The notes: a model not told the origin generated them from the sequence alone. DNA of 64,000 nucleotides from Phanerodontia chrysosporium (GCA_001910725.1 MJGA01000032.1:186001-250000); one strand, 5' to 3'; shown: positions 21,023-33,453, numbered from the stretch's first letter. A program made the numbers and translations.

Positions 21023-21598
21023 TTAGGTGGCGTGGTAGGTGAGTTGAAGGAGCACAAATTCGCTGTCCTCAATATCTGCTGCACAGATCGGTTTATCTGC
21101 AAGGGTGGTTCTGATAACTGTGAGTGGTTGAGAAAAGATCGGAAAAGGTCTGGATTCGGAGGCTAAGTTCCTTGTGACCCGTACTGGAACAGGTGACAAG
21201 TCTATGTACGACACATCAGCAGAGGTGTTGCAGGTTTGAAATGACCTACTGAGTGATTCAGAAGACACACCGTCAGGTTGGAGGAGCTGGTGTGTCCGCG
21301 CCCTAGCTGTATCGTGAACAAGAATGGTCCACAGTGTTTCGTGAGTTTGCATCCAACATGTCCAGTCCCAGGTATTGGAATGATAGTGATAGATGCATAG
21401 GACGGTGTACCGAAGCAGTACACCTTTGATTTGCATGACGGACTCGTAGGGACCATGTTTGGTCCAAAGGACACTGGGTGGGTCAGCCAATATGGGAAAT
21501 ATTTGGTTCTTGTGATCGGTGAACCAGACCTGACACTCGTAGTCGGTCTCCATTCCTATCAAAATGTTGAGCGAAGTTTCTTGGAGTACAGAACACAT
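21023..21598 (-). CDS. Hypothetical 191-codon frame
   Basis: A single open frame, MCSVLQETSLNILIGMETDY to QLTYHAT, immediately upstream of paralogue C on the same strand. It is rich in aromatic residues and Thr, with no motif I recognise. It may be a real exon of a decayed gene or a chance frame. Confidence 0.25.
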   Translation of the reverse strand: MCSVLQETSLNILIGMETDYECQVWFTDHKNQIFPILADPPSVLWTKHGPYESVMQIKGVLLRYTVLCIYHYHSNTWDWTCWMQTHETLWTILVHDTARARTHQLLQPDGVSSESLSRSFQTCNTSADVSYIDLSPVPVRVTRNLASESRPFPIFSQPLTVIRTTLADKPICAADIEDSEFVLLQLTYHAT

Positions 21599-22719
21599 TT
21601 CAAGTAGGGCTTACCATTGGTTCAGTTCCCGATTTGTAGTACCTGAAGGCCGTGCGATAAAGTAGCTATAAGTTATACGCCGCAGAAGAGAAACACGCCA
21701 GGATCAGTTTGTCGCTGCTTAAGTTTGGTGAGAGTCAGGGGCATCGCCTGGAGACCGGCAAGACATGTTACATGTCAGAATAATAAATGGCTGGAGGGTT
21801 TGTGTAGCATGCAAGAGAAGGCAATAGTCAAGTTCTGTACGTGATGCGCTCATTCGCGCAGTGAACAACCGTTTTTCTGATAGCATATGGCAAGAAGGAC
21901 AGAAATGAAGCTGATATGGAACAGCGCTCACATGGCAGGAGCCAGGTTTCTGGAAATGGGTGGCATTCCTGGAGCAAACTATATATATACATTGGTGACG
22001 TAGTGCTAGTTAAAATCTGTTGGACTGTTGTTGAGCGAAAACCACAGTTCTTTGCTGCGCAGCACAGGCTTGTTAAGTACACAAAACCAGAGCGAAGGTT
22101 GGTTCTCTGTGGTCTGGGTTAGCTGCGCGTCTGTACGAGTGCAGAGTATATAAACATGGAAACATATGCTTTACTCGGTTGTTTATGAACTGCATTATCT
22201 CTACAGGCCAGACTGCAGCGACGCCTTCCTGTTGTAAAGCGAGGTGGACCTGTGTGCATTCTGTACGCTGGATAATGTGAAGGATAAGGTCTCAGTCGTA
22301 AAGGGACAGCTGGACGGCGAGAAGAACTGAATGACGGAACTTAAGCAAGAGGGTGAGTGTTGAAGAATGGGCATGAGACCGACGTGCGACATGCGCGGGC
22401 GGGCGGGCGCATCCTGTCAGACCCCTGACACCGCGGACCCGAAGGACTCTGTGCCGTGCGCGCAGACTGCCCCGCACCTCCTGCTCAGTAGACACGTTCT
22501 ATCGCGCCATCCTTATGTAAGCTTGCTGTACCAGACAGCGAGCAAATATTCTAGGTATTTTACGTCATTTTCTGTAGTTTTCCTCGACGTGTATGTAGCT
22601 AAAGGATAAATACAGAGTCGAGGACGCCATCCCTGTCGTCCTCATCTGTTCACTTATCTTCACCTGTGCGAACAAGTTTATTGACTTATCTATTCTATTA
22701 CAAGTAAGTCTATACAATT
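21599..22719. other. No recognisable gene
   Basis: Short frames only. A TATA-like run (actatatatatac) near 21979 and another (gtatataaac) near 22146 could be promoter remnants. There is no domain signature on either strand. Confidence 0.4.
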
Positions 22720-23461
22720 TTAACAGTGAGCATCGTGACAGAGGGTGGTAGTTCGGCAAGAATGTAGTTGAGCATAGACACGGAAGCTTCAACGTACTCT
22801 TCGCTGTGTAGATGATAAAGATAGGGGATTGCGGTGATGAAGTGTGTAAGGCTCGAGCACCGCTCGAGGCCTATGACTCTCCACTGATCTGGGTTGGCAG
22901 AATCTGTAAAAAGTCAGTATAGCGTAAATGACGTTACAGGAAACCTACCCAAGGAGACCAGGTTCAATGTTAGAGCAAGCGTGTTCAAGGTGTCTCAGTT
23001 GTGAGTTAGATAACTTTGCACCGAGGACACGTCGAACGACTCAATGTTCACGAGTTGGAGTTTGACCAAGCCGTCAAGCACGGGAAAGGAGTCGAGAGAG
23101 GGGGAGTGTATCAAAACCCAGTACATCATGTGAAGGGCAAAGCGGGTAAGCGAAGAACAATGAGCACAGTCGATGGGAAGCACTCTTGGCTCAAACAGGG
23201 CATCAAGCAAAAGGACTACGAATTCTTGTCTCAGAAGCGAGAGGATGAAGGTGGAGAGGTCGACGATGTTCAAGCTAGACACCCTGACGTATCACATGGT
23301 TAGGGTTGTGATGTGCGATAGGGCCAACTAACCGAGGGAAGGTTTGTCTTGCATGTCTTCATTGTACCATTCGATATGTTCGAGCGTGAATGTGGTAAGA
23401 CTGGTAAGGACGCTCACAGCTTGAGCAAGGAAGTCCACGGTGAAGTACAGTGAACTGAGGC

Positions 23462-23469
23462 GTTTGAGC
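23462..23469. repeat. hAT copy 2 target-site duplication, left
   Basis: GTTTGAGC, repeated exactly at 27264-27271. Confidence 0.95.
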
Positions 23470-26400
23470 TAGTGTTGCCACGGCTTGGCTCGGCTCAGCT
23501 GCAGCTCAGTGTTTGATGGCTCTGCCATTTATGGGTGAGCCGGATCAAGCCGAAGCCATGGCTCATTGATTGGCTCTGGCTGGCTCTGGCTGGCGAGCGG
23601 CTTGAGCCAGCAGTCCGTCCATATTTAGAAGGTAGTTCACACGGACTTCGCAAAATTGAGAATAAATTCCAAAAACTACTGCAGTGATGTGACAAATGAG
23701 ATCAAATCTTCACAGGTCTCTTGAGCAAGGTCCTCAAGCTCTTCCTCAACATTTTTAGAACTCTGCCCTTCTGTGAAATTGAGGGAATATTCATGTTTGA
23801 TGCTGAATTTGAGCATTTGCAGTGCCTCCATCAAAGCTCCGCTGATTCTGTTGCGCCGATCTGATACAGTTAGCTTTCCAGATGAGAAAACACGTTCACA
23901 GGGCACAGAGGAGGCCTGTATGGGTAGAATATCCATGGCCATGGCATCGATAGTTGGAAATTTGCTTTTTGCTGCCTAAATACCGCAAAAATATCATTAA
24001 AAAGTATTAGTAAAATCGGTAAAAATTGAAACACTAGCTAAGTAACTTACCTGCCAATACAACAGAGATACAGGCTCTTGTTCTGTTGGCTCACTAATAT
24101 ATTTCAGCCACTCTTGCTCAACTGTGGGCGTTGCTGAGGCTTTTGGCTTGTGTTTGAACAAAATATTTCGAGCCTGCTGCGCGCTTGTCTGTTGTGTGTT
24201 GGTGGCCTGATTGACATCTTCTGGGGCCATATGTTCTCTGTACTTCTTCATCTGTACAAATGGCATTTATTAATGGACTAGATCATTTTGCAGAATTGCA
24301 TGAGATATACCTCTCTGATAAATAACTCTTTTGCCTCCCTTTGCTCTGTCGAAGTTGTGCATGCTTTATGCCATTCAAACTTGATCTGAGGATTGATGAC
24401 TATATATTGTCAATATATGCGGTGCATTCAAGTTTAGAATACGTACTTGTAGCCAAGGTATAAACGTCAATGCTGCGGTTACGCTCACGATATTCATCAA
24501 GCTTGTCCAATCCCTGCTGAATAATAGATGCAGCCTGTGGATATTCTGTCTGCTGGTCAACCCAGAGGTTCTTCATTCCCTCGAATGCAGGAAGCACATT
24601 CACGAGGGTAGGTGTTGACTCAGAGGAGAGAACTTCTTGAAAGAGATTTGGTACCTGTTAATCAAATATTAACCAGCTATCTAATTATGGAAACATCGGA
24701 AAATTAATACATACTTTGAGTATAGCACAGAATATCTCTAAGGCATGCCATTCTGCAGCCTCCAGAGAGAACTTGCGAAGGTCTGCAAACTCATCTCCAT
24801 CAAGAAATTTCTCAATGGCCTGAAAACAGATATAAGAAATCATCAAAAATGCGAATGAAAAACATACCTCGCGGAGTACAAGAGCTCGCTCAACCATGAA
24901 GTATGTTGAGAACCAGCGAGTCTCAACATCTCTCAGTAGCTGAAGGATCTTCTGCTGCATAGAATGAAGAATATTTGTAAAGTGTTGACGACGAAGTGCA
25001 GAGGCTCGAATCTAATAAAGTATAAGATTGTCAGTAAATGCCAAGAAAATATGAAGAGGAAAGAGGAAGACCTACACCCCAGATAAGAGAGCGAAGAGTT
25101 GCGATTGGGTCCCGTTTGATAGCATCCAGAAAGTTATCTGGTGTTATACCACTGTCAGGCTCAAATGCCGGTGCTGACTCCTTCAAATACTCCAGCTTGG
25201 TCATTGCACCAAGTACCATTTGACAAGCCAAGTTGACAATATGCGGGAAACACCTGGTATATTTATTAGAATTTACTGACATTTTTATAATAAAATATGC
25301 GCACTGGATTCGTTGCTGAGTCTTGTCAAATGGTATTTTGCGAGCTACCAAAGACTTCTCCAAGGCTGCCATGAAAGTGTCATTGTTGCTGGCATTGTCC
25401 ATAGTGATCCAGCCAATCTATCACAATATATATACATATTAGTGAATTTTTACATAGTTAAAATAAAAACAAATACTGCACCTTGTATGCAATTTGCACC
25501 CGATCAAGGATGTACAGAAAGGCCGCTGCAAGATGTTCACCTGTATGCTTAGTCGGCACATGGTGAAAGCCAATCAGGTCAACACGAAGTTTGAGCTGTG
25601 GATTTTGTGGATCATCCATAACCATATGCAACCAATGTGCGGTAACAGCCATATATAGTATTACAAAGGGGTCTGTCCACAAATCCATAGTGAACGAAAC
25701 CTTGCCAACAGCGCACTATAAAGCAAGTTTTAGTAATACATTATAAAACAATTTTATTTCCACATACCTGCATTTCTGCAGTGAGGTCTTTGAGATATTG
25801 GCTGAAAACTTCGGAGACCCGGTTACGGATAGTTGTACGGCCTGGAATGTCCCGTTCATGTAGTTCAACACGCAGCAGCATGAAGATCTTGCGTAATCGG
25901 GGGCTTTCAACAACGCTTAATGGCTTTAACATGTATCAAAAATTAGCAATAGTAATAATAATAATAATTATAGAAATAATGCGCACCTGATCTTCAGCTA
26001 TGATCCACTCTACAATCATATCAACAAATAGCTCATTGCTGAACGGTGGGTGTTCTTCATTAGCTGCCTGGCTGATACTTTCACCACGCTGCTTTTGACG
26101 CCACTCTGCAACATGTGTAACGGCACTCTTTGCCTTGATTTAAATCCCTGCTTTGTCACAAGCAGGCACCCAATGATCAATGTGATTGGCAAGAAAGTGC
26201 CTCCTAGGGTTGTCTGTGCCAGCTGTCGTCCATGCTGCGACAGCATGCCCAGAATTTTGTGCACGTATTGCTCTGCAATTATTTTCTCATAAATAAATCA
26301 ATAGATATTTCAAATAAAATGCGCACAAGCAGAATTTGCACAGCTTCCACCCTGTAAGCTTTTCCTGCTCCAAAAATGGCCAAATATCTTCAGCTTTGTT

Positions 26401-27263
26401 CCCCCGCTTGTTCCCCGCAGGGCCGTGGAACTTCTGGCGCTGGCCAGCAATCGGAAGAGTGGGCAAACCCTTTGGCTGCCGAGATGAAGTAGGGGAGGTG
26501 GTGATAGCAGCAGGGTGATTTGATGTTCGTGCCTGAGGGGCCAAACCATCGTCTGTGTCATCACTAGCTGAAACATCCATGTCGAAGATTTCGTGCTCTT
26601 CTTCTTCAACATCAGGCAGTATCTGCTCTATGTTCTCTCTATCATCTAATAAGCAAATTTATTTCTACCATTGATAGGTTACATACCTTGAAGCCTCTTC
26701 AGATACCTGAGGTGCAGGCTCAGGCAAGGGCTCAGGTGCATGCTGATATACCATGTGACCTCGCTTCGGCGTTGAAAAACGCACAATTGACTCCTCCCCT
26801 GCCAGATCCTCTACACTAGCCTTCTTCCTTGGGCCTCTCCTCTTCTTAGGTGAGCCCTGAGCTGCCTCTCCTGCAGCAGGATCTGACAGGACAAGGTAAT
26901 CAATACAGCATCAGAAGAAATGTTAAAAAGCGCACCGTCTAGCTTCCACTGAGTCTCCATAGCCCCAGTCTCATATGTTACATGCTTTGGAGTGACCCTA
27001 CACCTCTTTGGAGTCTTCAGAGGTGTGCCAGGGGCACCGCGTTTGCCTGCTGTGGTGTTGTTCTGTCCTTTCGCCATGGTGGTCGCCAGTTAACGTGGTG
27101 GTTGCCTAATTAGGATGGCAGTACCAGCGGCGAGCCATAGCCAAGCCGCGCTGTGCTGAGCCCAGCCGCAAATACACCATGAGCCAATCAGCGGCTTGGC
27201 TCGGCGACCACGTGGCTCGGCTCTCTGGCTGAGCGGCTATGGAGCCGCGCCGTGGCAACACTA
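23470..27263 (-). mobile_element. hAT transposon copy 2 (3794 bp), inverted relative to copy 1
   Basis: Same length and content as copy 1, with TAGTGTTGCCAC / GTGGCAACACTA ends and an exact 8 bp duplication GTTTGAGC. Positions map as 35325 minus the copy 1 coordinate, with no net indel. Differences I found are one base in exon 1 (Glu versus Lys near codon 41) and five bases in the first 105 bp. Its terminal inverted repeats match each other better than those of copy 1, so it is closer to the active form. Confidence 0.96.
23676..27077 (-). pseudogene. hAT transposase, copy 2
   Basis: The same 14-exon structure as copy 1 in mirror image: start 27077, stop 23678-23676. The in-frame TAA after the BED finger is present at the equivalent place (26142-26140). 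Because both copies share it, the stop existed in the source element before these two insertions. Activity may therefore have come from an autonomous relative elsewhere, from readthrough or from unusual splicing. Confidence 0.87.
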
Positions 27264-27857
27264 GTTTGAGCGAAGGGCATATGATGAGGTGCCTTACATG
27301 CAAAAGAAGGGCAGGTTTTGGGCATGACTGTGTATTTGGATAGTCATTCCCAACACGGCAAGTCATAGTGATGTAGGTGAGTTGTTCGAACAGGGCATTG
27401 AACTCCTTGGAGACTGCCGCAAGGGCAAGCATAGTAGAAGGGTCGTCTTGGAGGTACAAGCTGATATAGACATATACGTCGTGAACCAGAAAGGCCATGG
27501 GTGATAGAATTTGAGGAGGAAACGCTAGTCGCTCGACCTCAGGCTTTATATGCGCTAGATGTGTGTGGTCGGGTTAGGGTTTGCAGACGGTTTTACTTTA
27601 CACAAGTACACTCAGTCCAATCCCACGACGAAGAGGAAAAAGATTGCATTGTACGTTAGAGACAACAAATGTAACGGAACATAGGCAGCTTATATCTTTG
27701 TTACAGTAAGGGAACACCTTGTAAACAGGCTTATATTAGTGAGACATATATTCGAAAAAGGGAGTACAACGCACTTCATTTACTACTCGTCGGGATCTTC
27801 AGTAGAGCCGTAAAATGCGCTGGAAGGTTTCGCGTTGTCAGAGTTGGAGGATACCAA

Positions 27858-30113
27858 TCATGTGAGCTTCACCAACTCAAAGTCAGCAACCCAGCTCGTC
27901 CAGTATTGCATAGCTACAGAGGGGGACGAGAGGTGGAGATGTCCAAACGATCCGGTGGGAGAGGACGAAGACGAGGAGCTGGTTCCAATAACTGCGGCAT
28001 CTTCCCGCTGCTTGCTCTTCTTATCCGCCTTCCAACGATATATGCATACATTAGCAAGAACAATGTCACCGCGCTTGAAGTCACTCGATGTCACCGAACA
28101 TGGTTCAGGCAGGTCGAGGTTGGTCCAGTCGAACAGGTTAGAGAACCTTGCATTCTGACTTCATAAGTATATGTTTGTGAAGGATGCAGAGCACATACCA
28201 GATTACGACTTTCACCGTTCTGCCTCCGATAGGATTGCGCCATCTACCAACCAATGAAAAACGTCTCCCGCGAAAGGACATCGGCTAAATGTACATGATG
28301 TCAAACCAGATAAAGAGCAGGAGCGACTTGTTAAATCACACTTACTGCAGCGCGGATTACTGAGCTGGGTCAGCAGTGTTATGCCTGCGTAGTAGTCCGC
28401 GAGGATGACAGGCCAGAGGGTCAGATAGACCCTCATGGGAGGATTGTCATTGTCACCAAGCATGATCGTACTGATTTCGCTGATGATCTTAAAAACCGCC
28501 TTCTTGTCGTCCACTTGTAAGAACCTGCTGGGGTCCATGCCAGAAATTTTCCAGATCCCGAAGTTGAGCTTGTGGTTCAAAGCCTAAGAGAGCGTATACT
28601 GGTTGCGCTCAGGATTGGTCGCAGCAGCAATTTTGTTGAGCTTGTCGAAGGCAGCAGAGGGTAGGTTCAACGGGAACACATCCTGGTCAATGACCTAGGT
28701 GCAACACCATCGTAATAAATGTGTAGCGCAGCGAAGAAGTTATAGTATACACACCAGATCACAACTAGTAAGCTTCAAAGGCTGTTCAGCTTTGGAAATA
28801 ATGGCATCGTGGTCGATGGTGGGTGTCACGGATGTGATGGTGCAGCCCTATTTTTCGCCGAATTTTGGCTATTTTCCTTGATTAAACCAATGGGTGAGCA
28901 GCCCTCGTGCCGTCTGGAGTTCTAGCCGCCCACACTCAGCACCTGGTCATTCAGCGCCAGCGCCCTGATGGCACATCACCCCTAGATGCCAGCGCATTCC
29001 GCTGCGTGCTCAAACACTGCCCGGGTTACTGGTCTGCCCTGCAACCGGCTCCCCAGATCGCCGAGGAGGCACTGTCATCTCTGATGACTCCCCTCGCCAA
29101 GACACGCCAAGCTGATCATCCCAATGACACAACCTCAGCCCAACGCAGCCTCGAGACATTGCCAGCTGATGCAGCCTCGTGACACAGCCCCAGCACAGCC
29201 TCGCCGCGCAGTTCGCGTCGCAGCCTCGCTGGCTATACTGAACACTGCCCATCAGCTTATGTACTTGTATAGCCTGCCCTAAAGGACCTGTAGTATATAA
29301 GGGTAGCTCTCCTTGCTCCTATCTGTCATCTCGACCTCTTGGTCAATACGGACAGGTAAGCCCATTGTTTGTACAGTAGTTACTATTGCTAATACACTTG
29401 GTCAATATGGACAGCTGAACAAGTTGCTCATCACTGCGTGACTCGCTCCGCTGCGCCTCATCGTCGTTCTCCCATCTGCCCTCCCTCATGCGGCGTTGAG
29501 TCTTCGCTCCGCAACAGTGGAGAGGACGAAGCTGATGGGATCCGTGATCTTGTGTTCGATGCATGGTGATGGCTCATGCGGAACATCGAGGGAATCTGTG
29601 TTCCTGTATTTCGTAGGTGAGTTGCTAAGTGACATGCGTTCTGTGTCAGACTTTGTGTTGGTGTCGCTGGAAATAGACTCAGATGTTGGGGCGCAGACTC
29701 ATAACGCATAACTCACGACTGCTGTACCTCGTCCTCTGCTGTATTCTCAACAGCACTGCTTCTGATAATTTTGCATGACAGTTAGTATGGTGTATGATTG
29801 GTTCGAGAAGGTCCTGACCTCTTGCGCTTCTTCTCTCCAGAGAAGTCGACCATGGCGAATAGAACAAGGCGTGGCCCTGGGATGGAGTTTGGTGGTGGGG
29901 AAAGCCCAATCTTAAATGACACATTTGTGTGAAGAGGAGAAGATTGTTAATTTGTGAAACATACTGTCCGTTGGGATGAAACGCGGTGCTCCCAAGCTGT
30001 TGCAGTATGGTGTAGAGTGATGGAATTCCGTGGAGTTGATCGGCGGATGTGTCGTACCAGATATCTGGAAGGAATCTCTGAGTTCGGCTGACGAGAACAT
30101 AGATATGAGCCAA
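27858..30113 (-). pseudogene. Hypothetical multi-exon gene split by solo LTR B
   Basis: Minus-strand exon-like blocks run MAHIYVLVSRTQRFLPDIWY / LHGIPSLYTILQQLG (from 30113), MVDFSGEKKRKRSGPSRTNH (near 29850), ITDPISFVLST (to 29517), then, past the LTR, IDHDAIISKAEQPLKL, VFPLNLPSAAFDKLNKIAAA, KLNFGIWKISGMDPSRFLQV, PMRVYLTLWPVILADYY, DVFHWLVDGAI and FKRGDIVLANVCIYRWK (to 27858). The reading frame joins across the LTR. A stop lies in NQYTLS*ALN near 28585. The GDIVLA block resembles an uncharacterised family common in agaricomycetes. No function can be assigned. Confidence 0.5.
28824..29516. mobile_element. Solo LTR B (693 bp)
   Basis: Aligns along its length with solo LTR A at 18584-19302: starts TGTCACGG, ends CGCAACA. 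Flanks are GTGGG (28819-28823) and GTGGA (29517-29521), a duplication with one mismatch. Many differences from copy A are transitions. A TATA-like tatataagg lies near 29294. Confidence 0.88.
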
Positions 30114-30240
30114 TGTGGTGTAATGCGGGCAACTGTATCACTCACTCGAAGACAGTGCTGCAAGCCATGAGGCTGATCATTTGTGAGTCCGGTGACGTGG
30201 GCATCTTGCTCTACTGATTGAAGCTGTAGATCAAGGTCGC

Positions 30241-31106
30241 TTATTGATGGATCAGTGGCCGTCTGAGCTTCGTCAGTTGAAGCTCACAAACCACGATGTT
30301 AACGGTCGACCTGCGCATGAGATAATCAGAGAAGGCTACGAGGGTGCATTTGAATGGGTGTACCTGACACATGTCAGCAGACAAAGAGACTTTTCTAGGC
30401 GGTACATAATGATTCTTAACAATCCTCCTATCGCTAAGCCGGATACTGTCTACGAGGCTTGTATACGGATGCAAGGGTATGTTGAGGATGTTAACGTCGC
30501 ATCTCTCAGAAACTGGAGCTAGTGAGTTAGCTGTTGCAAAATAGAGCGAATATGCACTAGATAGGTATACAGCAACATCGCAGATGCAATGTGGACAGTC
30601 CAGCATCTCATACTGGAAGAGTGAAATTGCCCCAAGCAGTTCGCTCAGCAAAGAACCTGTTTACAACATATCTGACAGGTAGTGTTCAGGTCAATGAAGA
30701 ACCAGAATGCACCAGCAACTCACGAGAAAAAGATTTGTTTCGAACGTCAAGTGTTCATCAAGGTATGTGTTTATTCGTTGAGTACAGCTGTATTCATAGT
30801 ACGCAGGTCAGCGCAATGCAGCCAGCCGTCAGCGTGCTCACGGACCGCGACAACCCGAGTGGGAAGGCGAGAAAGATTGGACACATGTGGGCAATCACGG
30901 ACAAACTCCATCTCGGCATGTTGGAGGGGGACAAGGAGGTTCCGTGCAGGTTCAGAAGCGTATCCAAGGGTGATTTTGTGGATGTGATGGCGGCAGTAGA
31001 GGTCATTGCTAAGCCTCGCTCGAGCCAATTGTTTGTAAACTTGCGGATGATGAAAGTCGTGGTGCTGAGTCCGCTTGCGCTTGAAGTAAAGGTGAGTACT
31101 GTCTGA
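30241..31106 (+). CDS. Hypothetical multi-exon gene of an uncharacterised agaricomycete type
   Basis: A first exon candidate (30244-30522, MMDQWPSELRQLKLTNHD ... MQGYVEDVNVAS) is followed by blocks to 31106, the last reading KARKIGHMWAITDKLHLGML, CRFRSVSKGDFVDVMAAVEV and LFVNLRMMKVVVLS. The GHMW...KGDFVDV arrangement is one I associate with uncharacterised agaricomycete proteins. It also echoes the GDIVLA block of the neighbouring minus-strand gene, so the two may be related and divergently arranged. Exon borders are uncertain. Confidence 0.4.
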
Positions 31107-31899
31107 GTTGAGTAAATAAACGTGCTCACAATCTCCATGTAGTCGAAGGACACCTCTGCAGGGCCAAGTGCCGTACCTCGCTGAAAGCAGAAGACAGAGT
31201 ATGTTGTCACAGCTGGTGGGAAGAAAATATCATGCTAGGAGGTAGTCGACAGAGTTACAAAGTTGGTTTTGTTTCAATGTAATTGTATGGAAGGTAGATG
31301 GACTCACAGAATAACGAGAAGTTGGTGGATGTGTTCCGATTCCCCAGGAATCGGCTTACAGTTTGTATCAGGATGTCCCTCATCACGTGGCCATAAGGTT
31401 TCAGCGTCTCTGTCTCCGCACGTCTTCAATGCTTCAATCCTTGCATTCCCGCCTTCTCTGCATACGTGCTGTCGTGCCATGTCCCCTAGGCTGATTTTCT
31501 CTATTAAGGTTGCATGGTATATCTGTTATTCTTTGCCACTGAAGTCCCATAGCATCAAAGCACAGCACGTGGGTATAGATGCCGGTATGATACTTCGTTC
31601 TGTGACGTAATAATTTCGCTTAGATATAATTGTACGCATGTAACCACTATCAACTTCACCACAAAAAAGGGAGAGGGCTGCCGCAACACCTATTCATTCA
31701 TGCGTCCTTCGATGTGCACGACTACTGTCATTGGGTATATCAGCTCATGGCCATTTTCGTGTCTGAGTCACCAGCTGGTTGTCAGCACGAGGTGGTGTCG
31801 ACCGGCCAGGTTCAGAGGAGTGTCCAGTTTCGCGAGGGACAACAGACGTGGTATGTGACCCCAGTGTAACAAGTGAATTCACAGCATGAGCTGACTCCT
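31107..31899. other. No gene recognised; probable Helitron 3' end lies here
   Basis: No coding motif found. The Helitron frame fades out near 31900, so its CTRR terminus and terminal hairpin should lie in this stretch, but I could not pin them down. Confidence 0.35.
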
Positions 31900-33453
31900 G
31901 AGGGCTTCCATATTTTATGATAGTCTCCAAGGTCAGTTGAGGTAACCTGACATCACATTCTCTCCTCAAATGCTGGGTTCAATTGCATCTAATTCTGATT
32001 TTCTTGAAAGGCCTCAAGATGAGCAGCCCCTGTGAGCGATGTTGCCCGAGACATCATGACATAAGGAGCTTCAGAGCCTTCGCAGCTCTCGATATCTATG
32101 ACAACATTCGAAAAGGTCTGTTCCTGTGCATTATACACTGTCATAGCATATGCAGGAAGCAACGACAGTTGTTTCCTCTTCACCGTCACTAATCGATGAT
32201 TAGCAGGGTTCTTGAAAGACAGAGAAGTTGTGTCAGATAGAACAGGGTATTCTCTTGCACTCAGTTGAGGCATCTCTTGCTCAGAGGCATCAGGTATGTG
32301 GACAACACATGATGTAGCGTGTCTTTGCCCTTCACTGTTCACATAGTAACGGATCTTCCAAAGTGTACCAATACTGTCGTTAACAACACCTGCATTCATA
32401 TCGCAGTTTTGACAGACTATGACTCGCATCCCCAAGGCGAGTGGTATTCTGGCTTGTCGTTGATTAGTCTGCCCAGAGTCTTGCTTGTATAGCAGTCTGA
32501 ACACATCAGGTTCCCTTACGGGTTCCTTACCGCAAGTGTCTGTTGAATAGTACCAGTACCAAGGTACCCCAGGCGACTCGGAATATTAAACAACAGCCTG
32601 TAAGTTCATCATGTCTTTTGTTCAGTTGTCGCTAATGATGACAGATGCATCCTGCCATTCAGGATTTTGCAGTTCAACATGTGCTTCTTCGATAAGATGT
32701 GTGTTGAGCAAGTCGAAATCTCTGTCGTACACCTGCCTTCTTGTAAGCGACCAAGTAATTCAACAAAACGTGCATTGGTGGAGCCACTCTGACGCATGAC
32801 CTCAGTCAACAATATGACTGTGGTGAAAGTAAGCCACAGTATCTTGCCCTTAACAGCGCGCTGACCTTTTAAGGATGATGCTGTGGATGCAAACTGGGTG
32901 TTAACATAGGTTGTAAAGTCTCTTTTCATCAACAGAAGGGAGCTGAGCAAAATCCCCTGTGACAATAATGTTAACGTTGCCGAAGGTACTGTCGTTCTCA
33001 CAACCCTTAGCATGGTTCAGTGCCTTGCTGATTCGACACAGCAGTTCGCAGCTTATCATAAACACTTCGTCAATGAAGAAGTAGTCCACGACCTCCCACA
33101 TAGCCAGCAAATCATTGAAGCTTTGGCCCATTCTCACGCATGAATGACAGTCGTCAAGAGACAGCGTGGCATGCAGAGTCATACCTTGTATGTTCTTCGC
33201 CACCATCCCTGTATATGAAACTAACCTAAATCATCGTAACTGCCCTAAGCATTCAAAGAAGTCTTTTAATGCATGAATAACCTGTGATTTACCTGTACCG
33301 CCAGGACCATTTAGATACAGTCGAAGGGGCGGCAGTCGCCCATTGGACAGTGAGTGCTTAGCAATGATCTCGAATGCCCTACTTTGCTCGCAGTTCAATG
33401 ACTACGCTGACATCGTTTGAAGTAGTACAACGGCTGGTGATACACTGTCCACC
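31900..33453 (-). pseudogene. Helitron PIF1-like helicase domain
   Basis: From the Gypsy-B junction downward: LNCEQSRAFEIIAKHS, Walker A NGPGGTGKSQVI (33308-33285), a short apparent intron, Walker B YFFIDEVFMIS, motif III GDFAQLPSV, then ILWLTFTTVILLTEVMRQSG in another frame, LGMRVIVCQNCDMNAGVVND, and motif VI YVMMSRATSL. PIF1 helicases unwind DNA 5' to 3', which drives Helitron replication. A TAG before LNCEQ, a frameshift near 32950 and stops after about 31989 show decay. Confidence 0.85.
33449..33453. repeat. Gypsy-B target-site duplication, left
   Basis: CCACC, repeated exactly at 41554-41558. Confidence 0.93.

Larger units (their letters stand above)
22720..27498 (-). pseudogene. F-box/LRR-like gene split by hAT copy 2
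   Basis: ATG 27498 begins MAFLVHDVYVYISLYLQDDP, followed by MLALAAVSKEFNALFEQLTY, which has the spacing of an F-box (SCF ubiquitin ligase adaptor). The frame reaches CPSLK at the hAT duplication. On the far side (23469 downward) it resumes exactly as RLSSLYFTVDFLAQAVSVLT, then leucine-rich segments LVKLQLVNIESFDVSSVQ and LPPSVTMLT to about 22720. Basidiomycete genomes hold large families of such proteins. The hAT insertion separates the F-box from its leucine-rich part and must inactivate this allele. Confidence 0.65.

Noticed and set aside
23290..23310. A TTAGGGTT word as a possible telomere remnant
   Set aside because: A single isolated occurrence, expected by chance in 64 kb.
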